Shown: positions 34,378 through 41,959 of the stretch, piece by piece | Layout of the letters: each line of letters begins with the position of its first letter | Numbering within the stretch: the stretch's first letter is position 1 | Source: Cyanobacteria bacterium REEB446 | GTDB lineage: Bacteria; Cyanobacteriota; Vampirovibrionia; LMEP-6097 | Length of the DNA: 50,875 nt | Assembly: GCA_018970325.1 (NCBI GenBank) | Contig: JAGWWP010000011.1 | Location: 1 to 50,875 of the forward strand | Direction: 5' to 3' | Notes under the pieces: model-generated | What the model was told of the DNA's origin: nothing | The model's input: the letters and a program-made list of their open reading frames with translations, nothing else | The model's database searches: none | Program-made: the position numbers and the translations under genes

Positions 34378-34444
34378 GATTTTTGGCATAGAGTTTGAAA
34401 AAAATTTTTTCTTTCGATCAAAAACATCATTTACATTATGCCAT
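34378..34444. repeat. 67-bp direct repeat, copy B (duplicated Sua5 5' region)
   Basis: Near-copy of 32504-32570. On the minus strand it retains the Sua5 upstream sequence and an ATGCCAAAAATC start, but the frame stops after eight codons. Copy B is therefore a dead fragment. Confidence 0.8.
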
Positions 34445-34478
34445 GAAATTTCGGTGGCAAGCACCGAAATTTCATGGC
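34440..34478. repeat. Perfect 17-bp inverted repeat
   Basis: GCCATGAAATTTCGGTG (34440-34456) and its exact complement (34462-34478) around a GCAAG loop, beginning inside the last bases of direct repeat B. There is no T tract, so a terminator role is doubtful; it may be a miniature palindromic element. Confidence 0.7.
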
Positions 34479-34505
34479 GAAAATAACAATTTGGCTTTTT
34501 GCTAG

Positions 34506-34700
34506 CAGCAAAGAGATCATGAATACGATAAAACTACTTTATCTTTGATTCCAGAATCCAATAAATATCAGTATCTTAAAACAGATTGTCATCCAAACTT
34601 GAGCAATATTGATCTTTCTAGTTATGTTGGCATAGGGAAAGGTATAAAGCTTGCACAAGCTTGTGACGCAATTATTACTATTCCTAAATTAGCAGCATAA
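34506..34700 (+). pseudogene. Unidentified gene remnant
   Basis: An open frame lacking a proper start reads HEYDKTTLSLIPESNKYQYL, then KTDCHPNLSNIDLSSYVGIG, then KGIKLAQACDAIITIPKLAA, ending in TAA. The amino-acid mix is like real protein, but I do not recognise the family. It sits in the 522-nt gap 34313-34834, which otherwise holds repeat B, two hairpins and a mini copy of the palindromic element. Confidence 0.35.
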
Positions 34701-34702
34701 GC

Positions 34703-34750
34703 TGACACTGTTACTAAACTCCAATTTCTGCGCTTTCGGTAACAGTATCA
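34703..34750. repeat. Palindromic repeat element, minimal copy
   Basis: Arms TGACACTGTTAC (34703-34714) and GTAACAGTATCA (34739-34750) pair 11 of 12. The 24-nt loop is the conserved block AACTCCAATTTCTGCG with following CTTTCG. It is the shortest copy and defines the minimal core. Confidence 0.75.
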
Positions 34751-34763
34751 AGTCATAACTCAC

Positions 34764-34812
34764 CTGAAGTGCTACTGCATATTATACTCATAAATATGCA
34801 GTAGTACTTCAG
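34764..34812. promoter_or_regulatory. 19-bp inverted repeat upstream of the ATPase gene
   Basis: CTGAAGTGCTACTGCATAT (34764-34782) and ATATGCAGTAGTACTTCAG (34794-34812) pair at 18 of 19 positions plus one G-T, with an 11-nt loop. The right arm ends 10 nt before the TATAAT box (34823-34828) and covers the expected -35 position, so it could be an operator or an RNA hairpin. Confidence 0.5.
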
Positions 34813-34822
34813 ATTTAAAGGG

Positions 34823-34828
34823 TATAAT
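34823..34828 (+). promoter_or_regulatory. -10 element of the DUF4143 ATPase gene
   Basis: TATAAT 6 nt before the ATG at 34835; leaderless configuration. Confidence 0.55.
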
Positions 34829-34834
34829 AAGCCC

Positions 34835-36013
34835 ATGGAATATATAAGCAGATCTATTAAAATTCCTAAGAAAATCAGTTTTCTACTTTTCGGCCCTAGA
34901 CAGATTGGGAAAAGCACTTTATTAAAACATAAATTCCCAGAAGATGAAACACTGAAGTATGATCTGCTGGATTTCAGCCTTTTACGAAAACTCGAAAGAG
35001 ACCCTAGTATATTTTTTGATGAAATTAAGTCTAGAAACAAAAAAATAAAATATATTCTAGTCGATGAAGTCCAAAAACTACCATGGATACTAGATGAAGT
35101 TCATAGAGTAATAGAAAATCTTAAAAATCCCCCTTATTTTATTCTCACTGGCTCTAGTTCACGTAAATTAAAAAAATCACAAGGTAATCTATTAGCCGGA
35201 AGAGCGATAGGGAGAACTCTATACCCTTTTATCTATGAAGAAATAGTTGATAATGAAAATATTATATTTAATCTAAATGACGTTCTTAGTTATGGCTCCC
35301 TGCCCAGTGTCTACCTGCATCATGACAATGAGATAAAATACGAAATCCTTAGAACCTACACTAATACTTATATCAAAGAAGAAATTAAGGAAGAAGCTTT
35401 GGTGAGGAATCTAAACGCTTTTAATGAATTTCTTTTCTTGGCTTCTGAGGAAAATGGGAATTTAATTAATTATAGTAATATCGCTCAGGATACTGGTGTT
35501 AGCCTGAATACAATAAAAGAATATTATCAAATACTGATAGATACTTTAATGGGCTTTATGTTAATGCCTATAAAAAGGTCTATCAGACAGCAGATCGCTA
35601 AAAGCCCTAAATTTTATTTCTTTGATACTGGCGTACAGAGAGCGCTTGTAAATAAATTACAGGTACCACTGATGAAAAAAACAAAAGAATACGGAAAATC
35701 TTTTGAACACTGGCTTATAAAGGAAATTATTTATAAATCTAAATATAAAAATAATGATTATAAATTCTCATTTTATCGAGTAAATGAAGAGACTGAAGTA
35801 AATTTAGTTATAGAAAAGCCAGACAAAAGCATTATAGCTATTGAAATTAAAGCTAGTAATAATCCTCACAAAGAAAAACTAAAAGGCTTAGAATCTTTCG
35901 CAAAAGTATTTCCTAGAGCTGAACTACTCTGTGCTTCACTTACAAATAAACCTAATAAATTAGAAAATGGCATCCAAATTCTGCCGTGGGAAGATGTTTT
36001 AGAAATGATCTAA
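34835..36013 (+). CDS. AAA ATPase with C-terminal DUF4143 domain
   Basis: 392 residues. N-terminal P-loop LLFGPRQIGKSTLLKHKF (GPRQIGKST at residues 20-28), Walker B YILVDEVQKLP (about 72-82), and sensor FILTGSSSRKLKKS. The C-terminal half is the DUF4143 domain with a winged-helix-like section (NIAQDTGVSLNTIKEYYQIL) and a nuclease-like end (EVNLVIEKPDKSIIAIEIKAS). Such stand-alone ATPases are abundant, patchily distributed and often in mobile or defence neighbourhoods. Their function is not established. Here it follows a remnant-rich gap. Confidence 0.85.
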   Translation: MEYISRSIKIPKKISFLLFGPRQIGKSTLLKHKFPEDETLKYDLLDFSLLRKLERDPSIFFDEIKSRNKKIKYILVDEVQKLPWILDEVHRVIENLKNPPYFILTGSSSRKLKKSQGNLLAGRAIGRTLYPFIYEEIVDNENIIFNLNDVLSYGSLPSVYLHHDNEIKYEILRTYTNTYIKEEIKEEALVRNLNAFNEFLFLASEENGNLINYSNIAQDTGVSLNTIKEYYQILIDTLMGFMLMPIKRSIRQQIAKSPKFYFFDTGVQRALVNKLQVPLMKKTKEYGKSFEHWLIKEIIYKSKYKNNDYKFSFYRVNEETEVNLVIEKPDKSIIAIEIKASNNPHKEKLKGLESFAKVFPRAELLCASLTNKPNKLENGIQILPWEDVLEMI

Positions 36014-36040
36014 AAAGCACTTCCCAAGCTAGGTCTACTT

Positions 36041-36397
36041 TTAAACCGCTGAAAAATACCCCATTCTCGCCACTGAAACCTCAGAAACGAACATTACACC
36101 AGACTTCTCTTCAAATAAAGTTTTCATTCCTTTAGCTACAGAGTTAATCACTGACTGTGGTGCTACAGTCATTATCATTATTAAGCTTGCCATATCATTA
36201 AAGAGAAGTCTCCCTTCATGAAAGCCATCATGGCCATATCCAGAGACATTCGGGATTATGGTATAGCCAGTAACACCAGCTTTCTGAATCATCTCTGTCA
36301 CCATAGCCTCATGCTCACCTGAAACTATAATCTCGAGCTTAAGCATTTTGCTTAACTCTATGCTAGCGCTTCCCTCATCGTAATGTGAATCTATCAT
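36041..36397 (-). CDS. PII-like protein of the DAB carbon operon
   Basis: 118 residues with the ferredoxin-like PII fold pattern: MLKLEIIVSGEHEAMVTEMIQ, a T-loop-like segment GYTIIPNVSGYGHDGFHEGR, and a C-terminal FEEKSGVMFVSEVSVARMGYF. Related PII-like proteins next to inorganic-carbon transporters bind adenine nucleotides and/or bicarbonate and are thought to regulate transport. The ATG is 2 nt after the dabA stop and preceded by AGGAG, so it is the third gene of dabB-dabA-PII. Confidence 0.8.
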   Translation of the reverse strand: MIDSHYDEGSASIELSKMLKLEIIVSGEHEAMVTEMIQKAGVTGYTIIPNVSGYGHDGFHEGRLLFNDMASLIMIMTVAPQSVINSVAKGMKTLFEEKSGVMFVSEVSVARMGYFSAV

Positions 36398-36399
36398 TT

Positions 36400-39381
36400 C
36401 TACTCAACTCCTATTGTATTATCGCTTTTAAATATTTTCCAGTGACCTTCACTAATAAGGCTAGAAAGCTCATTAGTATTCGGATCTAAAACCACTAGCC
36501 TTATCCATTCATTATAGAAAAGGTTCTGTAAAACAGTGTTTTTAGAAATAATTTTCTTTACTCTATCTATCGGTGAAAAGATAAAGACTCTTAGCCTTAA
36601 AGGTCTATGATAAAGCTCATCATCAGCACTCATTACTGACTGCAACGCTAGTCCCGTGTAAAGATCACTAGCATTACCTTGCATAACCCCAAAGTTTCCA
36701 ACTATATTATGCGTAATTTTACTGCCACTACCGAAATTAACATTATCTACAGTAGAGAAGTAGTACTGGCTATTGATCCACTGAGTAACTACCATTGGTG
36801 CAGTCATAATAGTTTCTAAAAGTAAACCATTAGAGTCTTGGGTCCAGTCATAAGAGTGCATGAAAGCACGATTAGATAGATCGAGTCCTTTACTTAAATA
36901 ACGAGGACCGATAATAAAACAGGTGTTTCCAGCGAGTCCCCACTCTGGTCTTACTTCAGACCAATCCATAGACCTTCTCAGGGACTGCTCGCAAACTCCA
37001 ATTTCTGCGTTTTCGTCGTCCTCATGATCCTCATGTACGTTAAGTACACTGCGGTCATTCGTCCTCCTCAGCCTTGAACTTGCACCTTTGTGAGCAGTCC
37101 CCTCAACAGTGCCATTATCAGATTTAATTTCTACATCCTGATTAATATTACTCTCTAATTCTCTTGAAGAAAGGAAACTAAGCTGTCTAATAGCATTATT
37201 CTCTTTCTTAGCCTGCACTAATGATTCTTGTAAATCAGCTAGAAGCTTTCTTTGCTCACTTGTCTTAAGCTCATAATCATAAAACTCAAAATCATCAGTA
37301 GTCGTATTGTGCTCAGCGCCTATAAATAATGTAGAATCTGGAATATTAATTCCTCTTTTAGCAAGCTCTGATCTGATCTCTTGCTTATTTAAAATCTTCG
37401 CTAAAGCTTTAGCATTAACGCCTCCATGATTACCAGCACAGGCGCCACAGTCTAAAGCAGAAGCATAAGGATTATTCTCAGTAGTACTTCCATGACCTGA
37501 GAAGACCACTAATGGAGCAAAATTCTGCGTTAGACCCATTAACCTTAAAGCCATTTCAGAGAACAGTAACTGTTCTTTTTTAGCTAAACCTGTAAAAATA
37601 TGCTTCACTTCAGTACCACTAAGGTCTTCATCAGGAGTGCTCGCAGCATTTATTACTGTATCTTTTACATCAAGCATAGGCTCAAAGAAGATTTTAGGTT
37701 TAATCGCAGCTGAGATCCTGCTTAATAAAGCATTTAGAGAAGGGGTTAAAGTCCTAATCATCATACTAAGCATATAGAGTGGTCCAGAAGCTTCAGCGAA
37801 TATAAACGCAGATGCGATATTAGCTTTTAAAGCCTTATAGACATTAAAAATCGTTTTCAGTAATGAATTAGAATATTCATGCTGCTCAAGCTTATGTGAG
37901 CAAGAACTGTGTACTTGCTCATCAATAAAGTGTTTAGGCTTAATTAATACCGGGCAAGCATCTTTAAATTCAGCAGAACCATGCTCTTTGTAGCTTATCG
38001 GCAAGCCGAAAAAGCCAGCAAACCCTAATGTCTCAATTCTAGAATCAGCTTCAATACAGCGTCTTATCCCCTCTGATCTAACATCTATACAAAAAACCAT
38101 TTGAGCAAGCTGTTTAGAGTTTAATGAATTTAAAAAAAGTACTGAAGAATTATTAGAGGTAGATTTATCACCCACTAAAGATTTTCTGTAATTCCTATAA
38201 ATATCATCAACAATAGGCTTCTGAAAACTGTCTTCCCAAGCGGAAAGCCATATCATCGCCTCCCTTTCTAGAAAAATGTTTAGTGGAGCCCTGATTAAAG
38301 TTAACTCTTCATCAGTAAGTAAGGAGAAGTCAGCATAATAAAGGTTAGCAAGTGTGGTTTTTAATTTTTCATCTGTAAATAAATATCTTTCACGTTCTAA
38401 TTCCTCTGGAGACTTGAAATTTTTAGTTAAAACCTGCTTCGCTAAAAGCCTTTCTAATTCCTCAAAACAAGTCAACTGAATATTATTAACTCTAAAATAA
38501 TCAAACAAGAAAATAGCTTCAACACAAAGTCTAACAGCTAAATACTCCAATTTAGAAGCTGGATACTTTTTATATTCTGGAATATGAGCATATAGATGAC
38601 GCCATTTTATAAATGAAGCCCAGCCAGGAAGAGCTGCTAAACTAGCTTTTAAATACTCTTCCCAATCTTCTCTCTTGATACCAAGCGAATCAAGTAAAAC
38701 TATTAAAGCCCTTTCAGGGCAATCTGGAAGCTGTTCAAACCATTCACGTAAATGCTTATCTAGCTTTAAATCAGAATCATACAGTGCTAAAGCCTTCCAT
38801 GCAGCATAAAACCCTTTCTCTCTATTAGGCATCTGCCAAACAGATATGCCTTCATCAAAAAAATGATTAAAGATTTTAATCATATAATTATTAACATCAC
38901 CTAACAGATCACCACTCTCAACTCTTCTACTATGTGGGTAAACAGAAGGATTCGCTAAATTTTTAAACTCTAATTCCCTAGAAAAAAAGATCTCCCAAAG
39001 AAGTTTTTTTAAATTTATATCTTTATTTAAAACTTTTACATCTAATTCTATATCCTCTATCGCCTTCTCGAAATATTCATTCAAAGCAGCTAAGGATATT
39101 TCCTCTCTATCGTAGAGTTCTAAATATTTAGATTTTTTTAAAAAGCAATTAGCTGAAAAATATTTCTTAGCTTGCTTCGCTGCCTGAAGAAAATGCTTAT
39201 CTTCAAAGCCTTTCAAAGGATTTACAGCAATGAAAGTTTTTAAAGACCAGTAAGGAGCAATAATTTCAGAGGCATTCGAAATAAGTGCCTGCACCATAGC
39301 TGAATTGAATTTTTCAGATTCGAAATTATCTACGACTTCTTTTAATTTATTACTTAGATTATATTCGCTAAAAATATCCAT
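36400..39381 (-). CDS. dabA: DabA inorganic-carbon accumulation protein (DUF2309) with repeat insertion
   Basis: Cytoplasmic beta-carbonic-anhydrase-like subunit of the DAB complex, thought to hydrate CO2 unidirectionally using a cation gradient via DabB. All four zinc/active-site residues are visible: C431 and D433 (FCIDVRSEGIRR), H630 (VVFSGHGSTTENNP) and C645 (DCGACAGNHGG). The spacings of 2 and 15 are as in Halothiobacillus DabA2 (C351/D353/H524/C539). 993 residues, longer than usual, partly because about residues 760-800 are encoded by the palindromic repeat. The normal sequence resumes at MDWSEVRPEWGLAGNTCFI. The frame is intact. Second gene of the operon; GAGGA precedes the ATG. Confidence 0.93.
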   Translation of the reverse strand: MDIFSEYNLSNKLKEVVDNFESEKFNSAMVQALISNASEIIAPYWSLKTFIAVNPLKGFEDKHFLQAAKQAKKYFSANCFLKKSKYLELYDREEISLAALNEYFEKAIEDIELDVKVLNKDINLKKLLWEIFFSRELEFKNLANPSVYPHSRRVESGDLLGDVNNYMIKIFNHFFDEGISVWQMPNREKGFYAAWKALALYDSDLKLDKHLREWFEQLPDCPERALIVLLDSLGIKREDWEEYLKASLAALPGWASFIKWRHLYAHIPEYKKYPASKLEYLAVRLCVEAIFLFDYFRVNNIQLTCFEELERLLAKQVLTKNFKSPEELERERYLFTDEKLKTTLANLYYADFSLLTDEELTLIRAPLNIFLEREAMIWLSAWEDSFQKPIVDDIYRNYRKSLVGDKSTSNNSSVLFLNSLNSKQLAQMVFCIDVRSEGIRRCIEADSRIETLGFAGFFGLPISYKEHGSAEFKDACPVLIKPKHFIDEQVHSSCSHKLEQHEYSNSLLKTIFNVYKALKANIASAFIFAEASGPLYMLSMMIRTLTPSLNALLSRISAAIKPKIFFEPMLDVKDTVINAASTPDEDLSGTEVKHIFTGLAKKEQLLFSEMALRLMGLTQNFAPLVVFSGHGSTTENNPYASALDCGACAGNHGGVNAKALAKILNKQEIRSELAKRGINIPDSTLFIGAEHNTTTDDFEFYDYELKTSEQRKLLADLQESLVQAKKENNAIRQLSFLSSRELESNINQDVEIKSDNGTVEGTAHKGASSRLRRTNDRSVLNVHEDHEDDENAEIGVCEQSLRRSMDWSEVRPEWGLAGNTCFIIGPRYLSKGLDLSNRAFMHSYDWTQDSNGLLLETIMTAPMVVTQWINSQYYFSTVDNVNFGSGSKITHNIVGNFGVMQGNASDLYTGLALQSVMSADDELYHRPLRLRVFIFSPIDRVKKIISKNTVLQNLFYNEWIRLVVLDPNTNELSSLISEGHWKIFKSDNTIGVE
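36981..37101. repeat. Palindromic repeat element, copy 3 (inside dabA)
   Basis: Arms GGGACTGCTCGCAAA (36981-36995) and TTTGTGAGCAGTCCC (37087-37101) pair 14 of 15. The core is nearly identical to copy 1. It is in frame with dabA and contributes ASSRLRRTNDRSVLNVHEDH then EDDENAEIGVCEQS. Confidence 0.9.
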
Positions 39382-39394
39382 ATGTAAATTTTCC

Positions 39395-40804
39395 TCAATG
39401 ATAGAGATGATTAGTCTCCTTTAAATAAGCATAATCCCCCCTTGAAGAAGTATAAGTAGAAGCTTTCGCTCTCGATGAGTTCATTAAAAACGCATACAGA
39501 GGCAGTCTTAAGTTCATCGGCAGTAAACTTAAAAGATCTTTTTTAAAGTGCATAAGAGTCCAAAGCGTTATAAATACTGAACTTACAAAATAATGTAAAG
39601 CTGTAAGCCTATAAGTCTCACTGACTACAGAAGAAGCTAAAAGCTGCTCAAAGAAATGCAAGAAAGATCCATAAATAATAGCCACCACAGAAGAGCTAAG
39701 CAGTGCTAAGAAAAAAGTCAAATAAAGATTTATCGTTTTCTGAGCTTCTTTAATAATGTTAAAAGAAAGCTCTGTCAGTGCCATAGCAATAAAAATCAGA
39801 AGAATAAAACTGCTGTCTTCAAAATTAATTGAAATATGTGAAGCACCAGAAAACAAGTAAAGAGCCACAGAGGCTATGCTTAAAGATATCAAAAAATTAA
39901 TACCAACGGAAACCTGCTTCATATCCTTATTTAAAGCAAGTTTTAAAATTTTCAGCTCTGAGAAAGCTGAGCCTGCTGAAAGGAAATGAAAAGCTTTAAA
40001 AAAACCGTGCATACAGAGATGACTAATAGCAGCAGGATAAAGTCCTAGACCTATCTGCATAAACATAAAGCCCATCTGTGAAATAGTAGAAGAGACTAGA
40101 ACCCCTTTAACAGAGCTCTTCACGAACAGCCACAGCATAGCAGTAAAAGCAGACATTGAGCCGATAATAAATATTAAAGGCAAGCTCGCTGATTGAGTTT
40201 CTAAAGCCATAGCAAATTTAATGAGTAAATATCCTCCGCCATTCACTAAACCAGCGTGCATTAAAGCAGAGACCGGAGTCGGAGTATTGATAGACGACAT
40301 TAACCAGCCATGAAAAGGCAGTTGAGCAGACTGAGTCATAGCCGTAATTATTAATAAAGCTAATAGAACACACTGGAAAAATGGATCTAGATTCGCAAAA
40401 GCAAGCAGAGTTTCTGAAATAGAAAAAGTCTTAGTTAAACTAAAACTTAATCCTATAAATAAAAGAAGACTTATAATCCCCACAGTAAAATTTTTCGCTG
40501 CTAGAATACCAGACTCTAGAGCCTGCTTCCAAAAAGCCTTATGAACTATCATCATAACAAGAATTAAATTACTAAAAGCCCATAGAGCAGCAAAAAGTAA
40601 AAGATTATCTGCATTAAACATACAGATAAGTGAAGTTATTAAAATACTTAGTCTTATAAAAAAGCCTTTATATTCAGCATCGCCACTCATATACCTCACT
40701 GAATATGCAGTAACTACCAAGCCTACTATGATTACAAGACAGCTCATAACCAAACTAAGTGCATCTATCCGAAATAAATTTTGGCTTATAAGCATCTCTT
40801 CCAT
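39395..40804 (-). CDS. dabB: DabB, NuoL-like membrane subunit of the DAB transporter
   Basis: Polytopic member of the NADH-quinone oxidoreductase chain L/antiporter family: about 13 hydrophobic segments, with the ion-channel signature QLPFHGWLMSSINTPTPVSALMHAGLVNGGGYLL (starts near residue 160) and SQMGFMFMQIGLGLYPAAI. 469 residues, shorter than NuoL (~600), as in DabB. It is paired with dabA 13 nt downstream; energy coupling (H+ or Na+) is presumed. ATG 40804 is preferred to the TTG immediately before it. No other complex I genes are present, which excludes nuoL. Confidence 0.9.
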   Translation of the reverse strand: MEEMLISQNLFRIDALSLVMSCLVIIVGLVVTAYSVRYMSGDAEYKGFFIRLSILITSLICMFNADNLLLFAALWAFSNLILVMMIVHKAFWKQALESGILAAKNFTVGIISLLLFIGLSFSLTKTFSISETLLAFANLDPFFQCVLLALLIITAMTQSAQLPFHGWLMSSINTPTPVSALMHAGLVNGGGYLLIKFAMALETQSASLPLIFIIGSMSAFTAMLWLFVKSSVKGVLVSSTISQMGFMFMQIGLGLYPAAISHLCMHGFFKAFHFLSAGSAFSELKILKLALNKDMKQVSVGINFLISLSIASVALYLFSGASHISINFEDSSFILLIFIAMALTELSFNIIKEAQKTINLYLTFFLALLSSSVVAIIYGSFLHFFEQLLASSVVSETYRLTALHYFVSSVFITLWTLMHFKKDLLSLLPMNLRLPLYAFLMNSSRAKASTYTSSRGDYAYLKETNHLYH

Positions 40805-40863
40805 CAATGACCATAATAGTTAAAGTTTATTTATTAGTAAAGTTAAAGTATTTTATCGGGGCT

Positions 40864-40878
40864 ATTAGTTTCACTAAT
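40864..40878. promoter_or_regulatory. LysR-type operator between dabB and lysR
   Basis: ATTAGT-TTC-ACTAAT, a perfect 6-bp inverted repeat containing a T-N11-A motif, in the 97-nt divergent gap. A half-site ATTAGT recurs at 40833-40838 nearer dabB. It overlaps the lysR promoter region, as expected for autoregulation plus activation of the divergent operon. Confidence 0.65.
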
Positions 40879-40885
40879 GATCGAT

Positions 40886-40891
40886 TATAAT
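40886..40891 (+). promoter_or_regulatory. -10 element of the lysR gene
   Basis: TATAAT 10 nt before the ATG at 40902. The following TTAATATAATGAAT is shared with the fic start region. Confidence 0.5.
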
Positions 40892-40901
40892 AATTAATAT
40901 A

Positions 40902-41753
40902 ATGAATAATCTGGAGATTTCTAGTTTACAGTGCTTTATCGCTTTAGCCGAGCATACGAGCTTTACTCAAGCGGCGAATCGAATTAATATAACTCAATCA
41001 GCCATCTCTCAACAGATCGCTAAATTAGAAAAACAGCTTAAAACTCAGCTTTTCCACAGAGGACGCACAAATACTTTAACTCACTCTGGAGAAATACTTC
41101 TCACTTACGCAAAAGAGATTCTAAGACTAGAGCAGGAAGCTATAGATTATTTTAAAGAACCAGAATTAGAAGGTGAGATAAGATTCGGCTTGCCAGAGGA
41201 TTTCGCCACAGTATTTTTACACAAAGTTCTTTCTGATTTTTCAGCTAGTCACCCACGTATCTCCGTTAGTGTAGAATGTGACCTCACCCTTAATCTCCTA
41301 AATAGCTTTAAAAAGAAACAGTTCGACCTAGTTCTAGTGAAGCTCTATGATCAAAATGACTTTCCTAATGGTGTCGAAATATGGAGCGAAAAACTAGTCT
41401 GGGTAGCAGCTCATAACTATACGCATAAAAATAAAGCTGGAGCTAAACTTCCTTTAGTCTTATCACCTAAACCCTGCGTCTACAGAGCAAGGGCCATAGA
41501 AGCCTTAGACAAGGCTAACACTCCATGGAAAATCGTTTACTCCAGCCCAAGCTTCGCCGGGGCAACAGCCGCAGTTAAAGCAGGCATGGGTATTACAGTA
41601 CTGCCTTTAAATATGGTTCCTAGTGGGCTTGATATATATAGAGATAAATCTCTGCCCGACTTAGAGGATACCCATATTACTTTGCTTAGTAAAGAGAATG
41701 CTAAGAAATCAGTAAAGTCTTTTGCTGATTATGTTTTGAAGCAGTTGCATTAG
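40902..41753 (+). CDS. LysR-type regulator, CbbR/CmpR-like position
   Basis: 283 residues: N-terminal winged helix-turn-helix (SSLQCFIALAEHTSFTQAANRINITQSAISQQIAKLEK..., about 5-65) and a periplasmic-binding-protein-like effector domain (IRFGLPEDFATVFLHKVLSDF onward). Divergent from dabB with a LysR-type palindrome between, so it very likely controls the DAB operon, by analogy with CbbR/CcmR regulators of carbon-concentrating genes. The effector ligand is unknown. The 3' end abuts a hicB remnant. Confidence 0.88.
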   Translation: MNNLEISSLQCFIALAEHTSFTQAANRINITQSAISQQIAKLEKQLKTQLFHRGRTNTLTHSGEILLTYAKEILRLEQEAIDYFKEPELEGEIRFGLPEDFATVFLHKVLSDFSASHPRISVSVECDLTLNLLNSFKKKQFDLVLVKLYDQNDFPNGVEIWSEKLVWVAAHNYTHKNKAGAKLPLVLSPKPCVYRARAIEALDKANTPWKIVYSSPSFAGATAAVKAGMGITVLPLNMVPSGLDIYRDKSLPDLEDTHITLLSKENAKKSVKSFADYVLKQLH

Positions 41754-41959
41754 GAAAAGCCTTTCACGAAGCAGTAGACGATTATTTAGAAATCTGCGAA
41801 GCTCAAGGACGTAAGCCCGAAAAAATATTTAAAGGCTCTTTTAATATAAGAATAAAACCTGAAATTCATCGCCAAATCAGCATTATGGCGGCAGAAAAAG
41901 ATATTAATGTTAACAAATTTATTTCAGATATTTTGGAAGCATCTGTTAAAAGTATTTAA
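41741..41959 (+). pseudogene. 5'-truncated HicB-family antitoxin
   Basis: An open frame without a start codon, overlapping the lysR end, reads GKAFHEAVDDYLEICEAQGR, then KPEKIFKGSFNIRIKPEIHR, then QISIMAAEKDINVNKFISDI to TAA at 41957-41959. This is the C-terminal part of HicB-type antitoxins (the partially degraded RNase fold end and the ribbon-helix-helix/HTH tail). The N-terminal half and any hicA toxin are missing. It overlaps the convergent fic gene end by 14 nt. Confidence 0.7.

Noticed and set aside
34800-34810. -35 box for the DUF4143 ATPase promoter
   Set aside because: No TTGACA-like hexamer at the right spacing; the position is occupied by the inverted repeat.
39395-40804. Calling the NuoL-like gene part of respiratory complex I
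   Set aside because: No other nuo genes; it is short for NuoL and directly paired with dabA, which is the DabB arrangement.
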